Origin: Streptomyces dengpaensis
Lineage (GTDB): Bacteria; Actinomycetota; Actinomycetes; Streptomycetales; Streptomycetaceae
Direction: 5' to 3'
Assembly (NCBI RefSeq): GCF_002946835.1
Contig: NZ_CP026652.1
Coordinates: 5,828,001 to 5,892,000 of the forward strand
DNA length: 64,000 nt
Position numbers and translations under genes: made by a program
Notes under the pieces: model-generated
What the model was told of the DNA's origin: nothing
Database searches by the model: none
The model's input: only the letters and a program-made list of their open reading frames with translations
Shown: in pieces, positions 9,908-17,623 of the stretch
How positions within the stretch are numbered: the first letter of the stretch is position 1
Layout: each line of letters starts with the position of its first letter

Positions 9908-10717
9908 TCAGGCCCCAGCGCTGTCCGTGACGAAGTCGATCAACTCCTCCACCCGGCCCAGTAGTTCCGGCTCCAGGTCCTTGTAAGACCGCACCCGCGA
10001 CAGAATGTGCCGCCACGCCGCACCGGTGTTTTCCGGCCACCCCAGGGCCCGGCACACCCCCTTCTTCCAGTCCTGCCCGCGCGGCACGCGCGGCCACTCC
10101 GCGATGCCCAGGGACGACGGCTTCACCGCCTCCCAGATGTCGATGTACGGGTGGCCGAGGACCAGCGCGTGCTCGCTCGTCACCGACTCCGCGATCCGCG
10201 ATTCCTTGGTGCCGGGGACCAGGTGGTCCACCAGGACGCCAAGCCGGGCGTCCGGCCCCGGCGCGAAGTCCGCGACGATCGACGGGAGGTCGTCGATGCC
10301 CTCCAGGTACTCCACGACGACGCCCTCGATGCGCAGGTCGTCGCCCCAGACCTTCTCGACCAGTTCGGCGTCGTGGCGGCCCTCCACGTAGATCCGCCCG
10401 GCCCGCGCCACCCGGGCCCGCCCGCCCGGTACGGCGACGGAACCCGAGGCGGTACGCGAGGGCCGTACCGGAGCGGCAGACGGGCGGACCAGGGTCACCA
10501 CCCCGCCCTCCAGGAGGAAGCCGCGCGGCTCCAGCGGGAACACCCGGTGCTTGCCGAAGCGGTCCTCCAGGGTCACCGTGCCCGCCTCGCAGCGGATCAC
10601 CGCGCCGCAGAAGCCGGTGCCGGGCTCCTCGACCACCAGGCCGGGGTCCGCGGGGACCTCGGGCACGGCCCGGGGCTTCTTCCACGGCGGGGTCATGTCC
10701 GGAGAGTACTGGCGCAT
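9908..10717 (-). CDS. DUF3097 family protein
   Basis: A 269-residue actinobacterial protein of unknown function, recognised by its N-terminal PPWKKP segment and the block LVVEEPGTGFCGAVIRCEAGTV. It has no signal peptide and no membrane segment. A central segment IYVEGRHDAELVEKVWGDDL resembles a Toprim-like acidic motif (EGRHDAE), which suggests nucleic-acid handling, but this is only a resemblance. It is convergent with hemW, ending 21 bp from it. The first Met has no good Shine-Dalgarno; a second Met seven codons on is possible. Confidence 0.85.
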   Translation of the reverse strand: MRQYSPDMTPPWKKPRAVPEVPADPGLVVEEPGTGFCGAVIRCEAGTVTLEDRFGKHRVFPLEPRGFLLEGGVVTLVRPSAAPVRPSRTASGSVAVPGGRARVARAGRIYVEGRHDAELVEKVWGDDLRIEGVVVEYLEGIDDLPSIVADFAPGPDARLGVLVDHLVPGTKESRIAESVTSEHALVLGHPYIDIWEAVKPSSLGIAEWPRVPRGQDWKKGVCRALGWPENTGAAWRHILSRVRSYKDLEPELLGRVEELIDFVTDSAGA

Positions 10718-10761
10718 TCGGATGACGATAGGAGAAGCGCGGCCCTGACGTCGTACGACTC

Positions 10762-11505
10762 CTACGACACGCCGAAACGGGCCGCCAGCGCGTCCCGCTG
10801 GGCGTGGACAAACGCCGCATTCACCGCGGCCCCGTGCCCCGGCACGTACACCGCGTTCTCCCCTCCCAGATCGAGCAGCCGGTCCAGGGCGACCGGCCAG
10901 TGGGAGGGAACGGCGTCCGGACCCGCCTGCGGTTCGCCCGACTCCTCCACGAGGTCACCGCAGAAGACGACCTCGGGAGAGTCCGGTGTGCCGGAGACCA
11001 GGATCGCCAGGTCGTGGGCCGTGTGGGCCGGGCCCACGTTCGCCAGCAGGACCTGGACACCGCCGCCGAGGTCGAGGGTCCACTCGCCGCACACCAAGTG
11101 GCGGGGGCGCACCAGGAGGTCCGCGGCCTCCGCCGCGTCCCGCGGGTCCAGACCGTTGCGTACGGCGTCCGCGCGCAGCGCCTCGCGCTCGCGCTCGTAC
11201 GCGAGGACCGCGTCCAGACCGACCGCCCCGAACACCTCCACCCCCGCGAACGCCGCGGCGCCGAAGACATGGTCGAAGTGCGGGTGCGTGAGTGCGAGGT
11301 GCGTCACGCGGCGGCCGCCGCCGAGGAGCCGTCGTGTCTCGGTCCTGAGGCGCGCGCCCTCCGCCAGGCTCGACCCCGCGTCGATCATCAGGGCCGCGCC
11401 TTCGCCCACCACGAGCCCGGCCGTGCAGTCCCACACCGGAAGCCGTCGCCGCCCGACCCGGGGTGCCAGCATTTCCCACCCCAGCTCTTCCCAAGTCACG
11501 CTCAT
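10762..11505 (-). CDS. MBL-fold metallo-hydrolase
   Basis: A 247-residue metallo-beta-lactamase-fold hydrolase of unknown substrate. The zinc motif HPHFDHVFG (HxHxDH) is near residue 73, later ligands are in GPAHTAHD and FCGDLVEES, and the last His in VPGHGAAV. No signal peptide is seen, so it is cytoplasmic. It lies 44 bp upstream of the DUF3097 gene on the same strand and may be co-transcribed. It is divergent from hrcA, whose CIRCE operator begins about 95 bp away. Length is normal for the small MBL group. Confidence 0.88.
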   Translation of the reverse strand: MSVTWEELGWEMLAPRVGRRRLPVWDCTAGLVVGEGAALMIDAGSSLAEGARLRTETRRLLGGGRRVTHLALTHPHFDHVFGAAAFAGVEVFGAVGLDAVLAYEREREALRADAVRNGLDPRDAAEAADLLVRPRHLVCGEWTLDLGGGVQVLLANVGPAHTAHDLAILVSGTPDSPEVVFCGDLVEESGEPQAGPDAVPSHWPVALDRLLDLGGENAVYVPGHGAAVNAAFVHAQRDALAARFGVS

Positions 11506-11600
11506 ACGCCGACGCTAGCCGTGACAGGGTGCGGGGAACGACTTCGCAGGCCCGCCCTTGCCGGGGCCATACCTCACCGCCGTACACTGGCCGGGAAACG

Positions 11601-11627
11601 CTGGCACTCGCGTGCGCTGAGTGCCAG
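11601..11627 (+). promoter_or_regulatory. CIRCE operator (HrcA binding site)
   Basis: CTGGCACTC and GAGTGCCAG form a perfect 9-bp inverted repeat around a 9-base spacer, the geometry of CIRCE (consensus TTAGCACTC-N9-GAGTGCTAA). It stands 48 bp before the hrcA start, just behind a candidate -10 (TACACT, 11583-11588). HrcA should repress its own operon here. Confidence 0.93.
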
Positions 11628-11674
11628 GCCGGCAGTCCACGGGGACCACGGGAAGACATCTGGAGGTGTGCGCG

Positions 11675-12691
11675 ATGCTCAGTGAACGCAGGCTCGAAGT
11701 GCTGCGCGCCATCGTCCAGGACTACGTGGGCACCGAGGAGCCGGTCGGTTCCAAGGCGCTCACCGAGCGGCACCGGCTCGGCGTCTCCCCGGCGACCGTC
11801 CGCAACGACATGGCCGCGCTGGAGGACGAGGGCTACATCGCCCAGCCGCACACCAGCGCCGGGCGCATCCCCACCGACAAGGGCTACCGGCTCTTCGTCG
11901 ACAAGCTCGCGGGCGTCAAGCCGATGACGGCGCCGGAGCGGCGGGCCATTCAGAACTTCCTCGACGGCGCCGTCGACCTCGATGACGTCGTGGCGCGGAC
12001 CGTACGGCTGCTCGCGCAGCTCACGCGGCAGGTCGCCGTCGTGCAGTACCCCTCGCTGACGCGCTCGACCGTGCGGCACGTGGAGCTGCTGTCGCTGGCC
12101 CCCGCGCGCCTGATGCTGGTGCTGATCACGGACACCGGCCGGGTCGAGCAGCGCATGATCGACTGCCCGGCGCCGTTCGGCGAGACGTCGCTCGCGGATC
12201 TGCGGGCCCGGCTCAACAGCAGGATCACCGGCCGCCGCTTCACGGACGTCCCGCAGCTGGTGCAGGATCTGCCGGACAGTTTCGATGCGGAGGACCGGGG
12301 TACGGTCGCGACGGTGCTCTCCACCCTGCTGGAGACACTCGTCGAGGAGACCGAGGAGCGGCTGATGATCGGCGGCACCGCCAATCTCACCCGTTTCGGA
12401 CATGACTTCCCTCTCACCATCCGTCCGGTGCTCGAAGCCCTCGAAGAGCAGGTCGTGCTCCTCAAGTTGCTTGGCGAGGCCGGGGATTCGGGCATGACGG
12501 TAAAGATCGGTCATGAGAACGCGTATGAGGGACTCAACTCCACGTCCGTGGTCTCGGTCGGCTACGGTTCGGGCGGCGAGGCAGTAGCCAAACTCGGCGT
12601 GGTCGGACCGACCCGCATGGATTACCCGGGAACGATGGGAGCGGTACGAGCGGTGGCACGGTACGTCGGACAGATCCTGGCGGAGTCCTAA
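11675..12691 (+). CDS. hrcA: Heat-inducible transcription repressor HrcA
   Basis: A 338-residue repressor of chaperone genes that binds CIRCE and is kept active by GroEL. The N-terminal winged helix reads [20 protein letters not shown] with the typical EEPVGSKAL and [18 protein letters not shown] motifs. The GAF-like core and the C-terminal [17 protein letters not shown] segment are intact. Start ATG 11675 is preceded by GGAGG eight bases away; an in-frame GTG at 11621 lies inside the CIRCE palindrome and is not credible. It is autoregulated through that operator and followed immediately by dnaJ. Confidence 0.96.
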   Translation: MLSERRLEVLRAIVQDYVGTEEPVGSKALTERHRLGVSPATVRNDMAALEDEGYIAQPHTSAGRIPTDKGYRLFVDKLAGVKPMTAPERRAIQNFLDGAVDLDDVVARTVRLLAQLTRQVAVVQYPSLTRSTVRHVELLSLAPARLMLVLITDTGRVEQRMIDCPAPFGETSLADLRARLNSRITGRRFTDVPQLVQDLPDSFDAEDRGTVATVLSTLLETLVEETEERLMIGGTANLTRFGHDFPLTIRPVLEALEEQVVLLKLLGEAGDSGMTVKIGHENAYEGLNSTSVVSVGYGSGGEAVAKLGVVGPTRMDYPGTMGAVRAVARYVGQILAES

Positions 12692-13834
12692 GTGGCCACG
12701 GACTACTACGCCGTACTCGGCGTGCGCCGCGACGCATCCCAGGACGAGATCAAGAAGGCGTTCCGGAGGCTCGCGCGCGAGCTGCACCCGGACGTCAATC
12801 CCGATCCGAAGACGCAGGAGCGGTTCAAGGAGATCAACGCCGCGTACGAGGTGTTGTCGGACCCGCAGAAGAAGCAGGTCTACGACCTCGGCGGCGACCC
12901 GCTGTCCCAGTCGGGCGGCGCGGGAGCGGGCGCGGGCGGCTTCGGCGCCGGCGGCTTCGGGAACTTCTCGGACATCATGGACGCCTTCTTCGGTACGGCG
13001 TCGCAGCGCGGCCCCCGGTCGCGTACGCGGCGTGGCCAGGACGCCATGATCAGGCTCGAGATCGACCTGGACGAGGCGGCCTTCGGCACCACGAAGGACA
13101 TCCAGGTCGACACGGCCGTCGTCTGCAACAGCTGCAACGGCGAGGGTGCGGCGCCGGGGACCTCCGCGCAGACCTGTGACATGTGCCGCGGCCGCGGTGA
13201 GGTGTCCCAGGTCACCCGGTCCTTCCTCGGTCAGGTCATGACCTCGCGGCCCTGTCCGCAGTGCCAGGGCTTCGGGACCGTGGTCCCGACTCCGTGCCCC
13301 GAGTGCGCGGGCGACGGCCGGGTCCGGTCGCGTCGCACGCTGACGGTCAAGATCCCGGCCGGTGTCGACAACGGCACGCGGATCCAGCTCGCGGGTGAGG
13401 GCGAGGTCGGGCCCGGTGGCGGTCCCGCCGGTGACCTCTACGTCGAGATCCATGAGCTGCCGCACGCCGTGTTCCAGCGGCGCGGGGACGATCTGCACTG
13501 CACGGTCACCATTCCGATGACCGCGGCGACGCTGGGTACCAAGGTGCCGCTGGAGACGCTCGACGGGCTGGAGGAGGTCGACATCCGGCCCGGTACGCAG
13601 TCCGGGCAGTCGATTCCGCTGCACGGGCGCGGTGTCACGCACCTGCGGGGCGGTGGCCGCGGTGACCTCATCGTGCATGTCGAGGTCATGACGCCGACCA
13701 AGCTCGATCCCGAGCAGGAGCGGTTGCTGCGGGAGCTGGCGAAGCTGCGGGGCGAGGAGCGGCCCACCGGGCAGTTCCAGCCGGGGCAGCAGGGGCTGTT
13801 CTCGCGGCTGAAGGATGCGTTCAACGGTCGCTGA
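12692..13834 (+). CDS. dnaJ: Chaperone DnaJ (second, hrcA-linked type)
   Basis: A 380-residue type I J-protein that stimulates DnaK ATPase and delivers substrates. The J-domain has HPD at residues 32-34, then a Gly-rich linker (GGAGAGAGGFGAGGFG) and four zinc-finger units CNSCNGEG, CDMCRGRG, CPQCQGFG and CPECAGDG. A two-lobed substrate-binding C-terminus follows. The GTG start follows the hrcA stop codon directly, so translation is coupled and the gene falls under HrcA/CIRCE control. Streptomyces commonly carry one dnaJ with dnaK and this second one with hrcA. Confidence 0.95.
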   Translation: MATDYYAVLGVRRDASQDEIKKAFRRLARELHPDVNPDPKTQERFKEINAAYEVLSDPQKKQVYDLGGDPLSQSGGAGAGAGGFGAGGFGNFSDIMDAFFGTASQRGPRSRTRRGQDAMIRLEIDLDEAAFGTTKDIQVDTAVVCNSCNGEGAAPGTSAQTCDMCRGRGEVSQVTRSFLGQVMTSRPCPQCQGFGTVVPTPCPECAGDGRVRSRRTLTVKIPAGVDNGTRIQLAGEGEVGPGGGPAGDLYVEIHELPHAVFQRRGDDLHCTVTIPMTAATLGTKVPLETLDGLEEVDIRPGTQSGQSIPLHGRGVTHLRGGGRGDLIVHVEVMTPTKLDPEQERLLRELAKLRGEERPTGQFQPGQQGLFSRLKDAFNGR

Positions 13835-13859
13835 CGAGGCACTGAGGGGGCGCTGGGGA

Positions 13860-13962
13860 GGGTTTTCCGCCCCCTCCGTCGCTGCCCGTCCCGTACCTGG
13901 GGGCTCCGCCCCCAGACCCCCTCATCGCGCTTCGCGCTCGTCCTCAAACGCCGGACGGGCTG
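13860..13962 (+). repeat. Dispersed intergenic repeat, family A (copy 2)
   Basis: Same structure as the copy at 8518, with hairpin CTGGGGGCTCCGCCCCCAG at 13897-13915 and the CGCGCTTCGCGCTCGTCC plus CCTCAAACGCCGGACGGGC end. It lies between dnaJ and the nitronate monooxygenase gene and probably ends the hrcA-dnaJ transcript. Confidence 0.85.
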
Positions 13963-14011
13963 GTGCCAGGGTGGATTCGGTCCTGTGCGGAGGACGTGAC
14001 AACATGCCGTC

Positions 14012-15115
14012 ATGTCCTCCGCACTGACCGATCTCTTCCCCTACCCGATCGTGCAGGCCCCCATGGCGGGCGGCGTCTCCGTGCCGCGGCTCGCGGCGGC
14101 CGTGTCCGAGGCCGGTGGGCTCGGTTTCCTCGCTGCCGGGTACAAGACCGCCGACGGCATGTACCAGGAGATCAAGCAGGTGCGGGGGCTGACGGGCCGC
14201 CCCTTCGGGGTCAATGTGTTCATGCCGCAGCCCGAGTTCGCGGACGCCGCGACCGTCCAGGTGTACGCCAGCCAGCTCGCCGGTGAGGCCGCCTGGTACG
14301 AGACCGAGCTCGGCGACCCCGACAGCGGCCGGGACGACGGATACGACGCCAAGCTCGCCGTCCTCCTCGACAACCCGGTGCCGGTGGTCTCCTTCCACTT
14401 CGGCGTCCCCACCCGGGACGTCCTGCTCTCGCTGCGTCGCGCGGGCACCTTCACCCTCGTCACCGCGACCACCGCCGAGGAGGCCCTCGCCGTGGAGCGG
14501 GCGGGCGCCGACGCGGTCATCGCGCAGGGCGTCGAGGCGGGCGGCCACCAGGGCACCCACCGCGACAACCCGGAGACGGACGGCACCGGCATCGGACTGC
14601 TCTCGCTGATCGCACAGGTCCGCGAGACCGTGCAGATCCCGATCGTCGCCGCCGGCGGCATCATGCGCGGCAGCCAGATCGCCGCGGCCCTCGCCGCGGG
14701 CGCGAACGCCGCCCAGCTCGGCACCGCTTTCCTCGCCACCCCCGAGTCCGGCGCCAACGCCGTGCACAAGCAGGCGCTGACCAACCCCCTCTTCGTCCGT
14801 ACGGAGCTGACGCGCGCGTTCTCCGGCCGCCCGGCGCGCGGATTGGTCAACCGCTTCCTGCGCGAGCACGGCCCGTACGCGCCCGCCGCGTACCCCGAGA
14901 TCCACCACCTCACCTCCCCGCTGCGCAAGGCGGCCGCCGCGGCGGGCGACGCGCAGGGCATGGCGCTGTGGGCCGGGCAGGGCCACCGCATGGCGCGCGA
15001 ACTGCCCGCGGGGCAGCTGGTTGAGGTACTGAACACCGAACTCCTCGCCGCACGGACGGCGTTGACGACAGCGTTGTCAGAGACCCCGGGACAGGACGGG
15101 GGTGCGGTCCGATGA
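14012..15115 (+). CDS. Nitronate monooxygenase (2-nitropropane dioxygenase family)
   Basis: A 367-residue FMN-dependent TIM-barrel enzyme that oxidises alkyl nitronates. Signatures: the N-terminal PYPIVQAPMAGGVS substrate/FMN strand, GADAVIAQGVEAGGHQGTH with the catalytic-region His, and the phosphate-binding IPIVAAGGIMRG followed by GANAAQLGTAFL. Length fits class I enzymes. Its stop overlaps the rsmE start (ATGA), so the two are translationally coupled, although the functions are unrelated. Enoyl-ACP reductase FabK belongs to the same superfamily, but the overall motif set fits nitronate monooxygenase better. Confidence 0.9.
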   Translation: MSSALTDLFPYPIVQAPMAGGVSVPRLAAAVSEAGGLGFLAAGYKTADGMYQEIKQVRGLTGRPFGVNVFMPQPEFADAATVQVYASQLAGEAAWYETELGDPDSGRDDGYDAKLAVLLDNPVPVVSFHFGVPTRDVLLSLRRAGTFTLVTATTAEEALAVERAGADAVIAQGVEAGGHQGTHRDNPETDGTGIGLLSLIAQVRETVQIPIVAAGGIMRGSQIAAALAAGANAAQLGTAFLATPESGANAVHKQALTNPLFVRTELTRAFSGRPARGLVNRFLREHGPYAPAAYPEIHHLTSPLRKAAAAAGDAQGMALWAGQGHRMARELPAGQLVEVLNTELLAARTALTTALSETPGQDGGAVR

Positions 15116-15861
15116 CGGCACCGGTGTTCGTGGCCGAACACTTCAACGCGGGCGCCGGCGCACGCTACGTCCTCGACGGCCCCGAGGGGCGGCACGCCGT
15201 CTCCGTGAAGCGGCTGCGGCCCGGGGAGAGTGTCGTCCTCACGGACGGCGCGGGGCGCTGGGCCGAGTGCGAGGTGGTCGGCACCGAGGGCAAGGACCGG
15301 CTGATCGTCGACGTGCACGCGGTGTCGGAGGAGCCGGAGGAGTCCCCCCGTATCACCGTCGTCCAGGCCCTGCCCAAGGGCGACCGGGGCGAACTCGCCG
15401 TCGAGACGATGACCGAGACCGGCGTCGACGCGATCGTCCCCTGGGCCGCCTCCCGCTGCATCACGCAGTGGAAGGGCGAGCGGGGCCTGAAGGCGCTCGC
15501 CAAGTGGCGGGCCACGGCGCGGGAAGCCGGCAAGCAGTCCCGTCGGGTCCGCTTCCCGGAGATCGCGGACGCGATGACGACCAAGCAGGTTGCCGCACTT
15601 CTCGCCACAGCGGACCTCGCGGCGGTGCTGCACGAGGACACGGAGCTGGGGACCGAGCCGTTCGCGACGGCCGAACTCCCCGCGTCCGGGGAGATTGTCC
15701 TGGTGGTCGGCCCAGAGGGCGGGATCTCCCCCGAGGAGGTTCGGCTGTTCACCGAAGCGGGCGCGCGGACGTTCCACCTGGGGCGCACGGTGCTGCGTAC
15801 GTCGACCGCCGGGACCGTGGCGACGGCGCTGCTGCTGGCCCGTACCGGCCGCTGGTACTGA
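15112..15861 (+). CDS. rsmE: 16S rRNA (uracil1498-N3)-methyltransferase RsmE
   Basis: A 249-residue SPOUT-class methyltransferase that modifies U1498 of 16S rRNA. The N-terminal PUA-like part is followed by the trefoil-knot SAM site with VVGPEGGISPEE and LGRTVLRTSTAG, both hallmark RsmE motifs. Start ATG overlaps the stop of the upstream gene by four bases. RsmE genes commonly follow dnaJ in bacteria, in agreement with the order here apart from the inserted nitronate monooxygenase. Confidence 0.94.
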   Translation: MTAPVFVAEHFNAGAGARYVLDGPEGRHAVSVKRLRPGESVVLTDGAGRWAECEVVGTEGKDRLIVDVHAVSEEPEESPRITVVQALPKGDRGELAVETMTETGVDAIVPWAASRCITQWKGERGLKALAKWRATAREAGKQSRRVRFPEIADAMTTKQVAALLATADLAAVLHEDTELGTEPFATAELPASGEIVLVVGPEGGISPEEVRLFTEAGARTFHLGRTVLRTSTAGTVATALLLARTGRWY

Positions 15862-15873
15862 CGGGGAATCGCC

Positions 15874-16266
15874 GTGGAACTCGCCCAAGTACGGCTGCTC
15901 GTCTCGGACTTCGCCGCGTGCTACCGCTTCTACGGCGAAGTCCTGGGCCTCAAGCCCCAGTCGGGGGCGACCGAGGGGCCGTACGAGAAGTTCAGCCCCG
16001 CCGCCGGCTCGGCGGGCATCGCCCTGCAGGACCGGGCGGCGATGGCCGAAGTCCTGGGTGAACTGGGTGAGTCGGCGACCGGGCACCGCTCCCTGGTGGT
16101 GCTGCGGGTGGACGACCTGGACGCGTACTGCGAGCAGATCACCTCGCGTGGCGCGACCGTGCTGCACGGCCCGGTGCTCCTGACCGACCGCATGCGGGTC
16201 GCCCACCTCAAGGACCCGGAGGGGAACCTGGTGGAACTCCAGCAGTGGCTGCTGCTGAGCGGCTGA
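15874..16266 (+). CDS. VOC family (glyoxalase/bleomycin-resistance fold) protein
   Basis: A 130-residue single vicinal-oxygen-chelate domain pair: N-terminal ELAQVRLLVSDFAACYRFYGEVLGL and C-terminal MRVAHLKDPEGNLVELQQW, with a plausible metal ligand at the final Glu. Substrate unknown. GTG start 12 bp after rsmE, so likely the last gene of that operon. Its last 59 bp overlap the 3' end of a convergent gene. Confidence 0.85.
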   Translation: MELAQVRLLVSDFAACYRFYGEVLGLKPQSGATEGPYEKFSPAAGSAGIALQDRAAMAEVLGELGESATGHRSLVVLRVDDLDAYCEQITSRGATVLHGPVLLTDRMRVAHLKDPEGNLVELQQWLLLSG

Positions 16267-16618
16267 CGACGACCGCCCGGAACAGCTCCCAGCCGTCCAG
16301 CTCCCCAGCGCCCGTCAGCAGTCCGCGGCGCCCGGCCTCGTCGACCAGGGCGCGTACGACGCCGGGTTCACGCAGGTTGAGCAGGTTGCCGCGGCCGTCC
16401 GCCAGGCAGCCCTCCATCCAATAGCCGCCTTCGGACGTGTACCGGCCCGAGCCCGCCTCGCCCGCGTGGAAGACGAAACGCGTGCGGGTGCCGTCGCGGT
16501 ACAGCGTGAGGGCGTCACGCCAGACGCCGTCGCGGCCGCGCTTCTGGCGGTAGCTCCAGAAGTAGGTCGTCTGCTCGTCCACGACGAGCCTGCGCAGCCT
16601 GCGGTCGTTGCCCACCAC
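16208..16618 (-). CDS. Hypothetical protein, unrecognised
   Basis: A 136-residue protein with no family I recognise. The N-terminal half is rich in aromatic and charged residues (EQTTYFWSYRQKRGRDGVW, TRTRFVFHAGEAGSGRY), consistent with a small beta-rich soluble domain; no signal peptide or membrane segment. The C-terminal 20 residues (SRSAAATAGVPPGSPPGP) are low-complexity and come from the antisense of the VOC gene's end, so the protein may recently have lost its own stop. Codon use favours G/C at third positions, which supports a real gene. Confidence 0.6.
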   Translation of the reverse strand: MVGNDRRLRRLVVDEQTTYFWSYRQKRGRDGVWRDALTLYRDGTRTRFVFHAGEAGSGRYTSEGGYWMEGCLADGRGNLLNLREPGVVRALVDEAGRRGLLTGAGELDGWELFRAVVVSRSAAATAGVPPGSPPGP

Positions 16619-16914
16619 GCCAGGCTATGCGGCGGGACACCTCCTGGTCTCCGGGTTTTCCGCGGGCAGGAGTTGGATGTCCTCGCGGCGCCGGAGGTCC
16701 GGCTGCCAGGTCCGCCGCCGGGTCGGAGCCCTGAGGGGCGTCGTCGGAGGGGCGCGGTGCGGGCAGGAGCCGGGGGGTGTTCCGGCGGGGGCGGATCCGC
16801 GAGTGGGGCAACGGGCCTCCGGGGCATGCTCAGTTGGGCGAGGGACTCGATTGTGGCGGGTGAGCCGAGGAGTGGCCGTATACGCCCTATCGCGTCGCCC
16901 GGGACAGTGGCAGG
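16619..16914. other. Intergenic stretch, about 300 bp, no gene seen
   Basis: GC-rich sequence between a divergent pair (hypothetical protein minus, lipoprotein plus). I see no coding frame with convincing codon bias, no strong hairpin and no clear -35/-10 pair. It must hold the promoters of both flanking genes. Confidence 0.5.
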
Positions 16915-17490
16915 ATGCCCTCCATGGGGGCATTGAAGTGGGTTTGGGGCCGTCCGCGGACACAGCGGACGGCAGCCGTGGCCGGCCTTGCGGTGGTCGT
17001 CGTGGGCGGAGTCGTCGCCTGTGATCCGAACGGGCTGAGTTCCGCCACGGTCGCCTACACGACCGACCAGACCGCGACCAAGGAACTCGAACGGCAGCAC
17101 GCGAACGTGCGCTGGCTCAGCTGCACGGCGTCCTACGACGGGGACAACAAGGCCTATACGCCGGGCAAGACGCACTCGCCGACCGAGAACACCGTCGCCT
17201 CCGTCGACTGCCAGGGAGAGACCGACGACGGGCAGGACATCACCGTCAAGGGCAAGGTCACCCGCGCCGTCGACGGCGCGTGCGTGCGCGGGGACCTCGT
17301 CGCCACGGTCGGCGGCAAGGAGTGGTTCCACGTGAACGGCCTGGGCAACTGCGAATCCACGAACACCCCCACCCCGCCGATCTCGTACCAGCCCACGAAC
17401 GGACAGCCCGACCCCACCGTCACCGTCACCGTGACGAAGACGATGTGGTGCAAGGGCGATCCCACGTGCTGGCCGTCCCAGGGCAAGTGA
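16915..17490 (+). CDS. Small secreted or lipid-anchored protein, unknown function
   Basis: A 191-residue exported protein. A basic start (KWVWGRPRTQRT) precedes the hydrophobic run AAVAGLAVVVVGGVVAC; the Cys of GVVAC, next to DPNG, could be a lipobox, giving a lipoprotein. The mature part holds further Cys residues and ends in a Pro/Thr-rich tail with DPTVTVTVTKTMWCKGDPTC. Another Met lies three codons after the first and is an alternative start. No family recognised. It stands alone between divergent and downstream genes. Confidence 0.75.
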   Translation: MPSMGALKWVWGRPRTQRTAAVAGLAVVVVGGVVACDPNGLSSATVAYTTDQTATKELERQHANVRWLSCTASYDGDNKAYTPGKTHSPTENTVASVDCQGETDDGQDITVKGKVTRAVDGACVRGDLVATVGGKEWFHVNGLGNCESTNTPTPPISYQPTNGQPDPTVTVTVTKTMWCKGDPTCWPSQGK

Positions 17491-17623
17491 CTCAGAGCAA
17501 GTGACCCGCAGGGCACAAGGGGCCGGGGGCAAGACGCCCGGGGCAGACGACCGGCCCGGCCGGACCCGGATCAAGTGATCGAAACCCCTGTCGGCGGGCG
17601 CTTTCGCTGCTTAGGGTGATCGG

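Noticed and set aside
11621..11674. Earlier hrcA start
   Set aside because: The codon lies inside the CIRCE operator and lacks a ribosome site; ATG 11675 has GGAGG and the family N-terminus.
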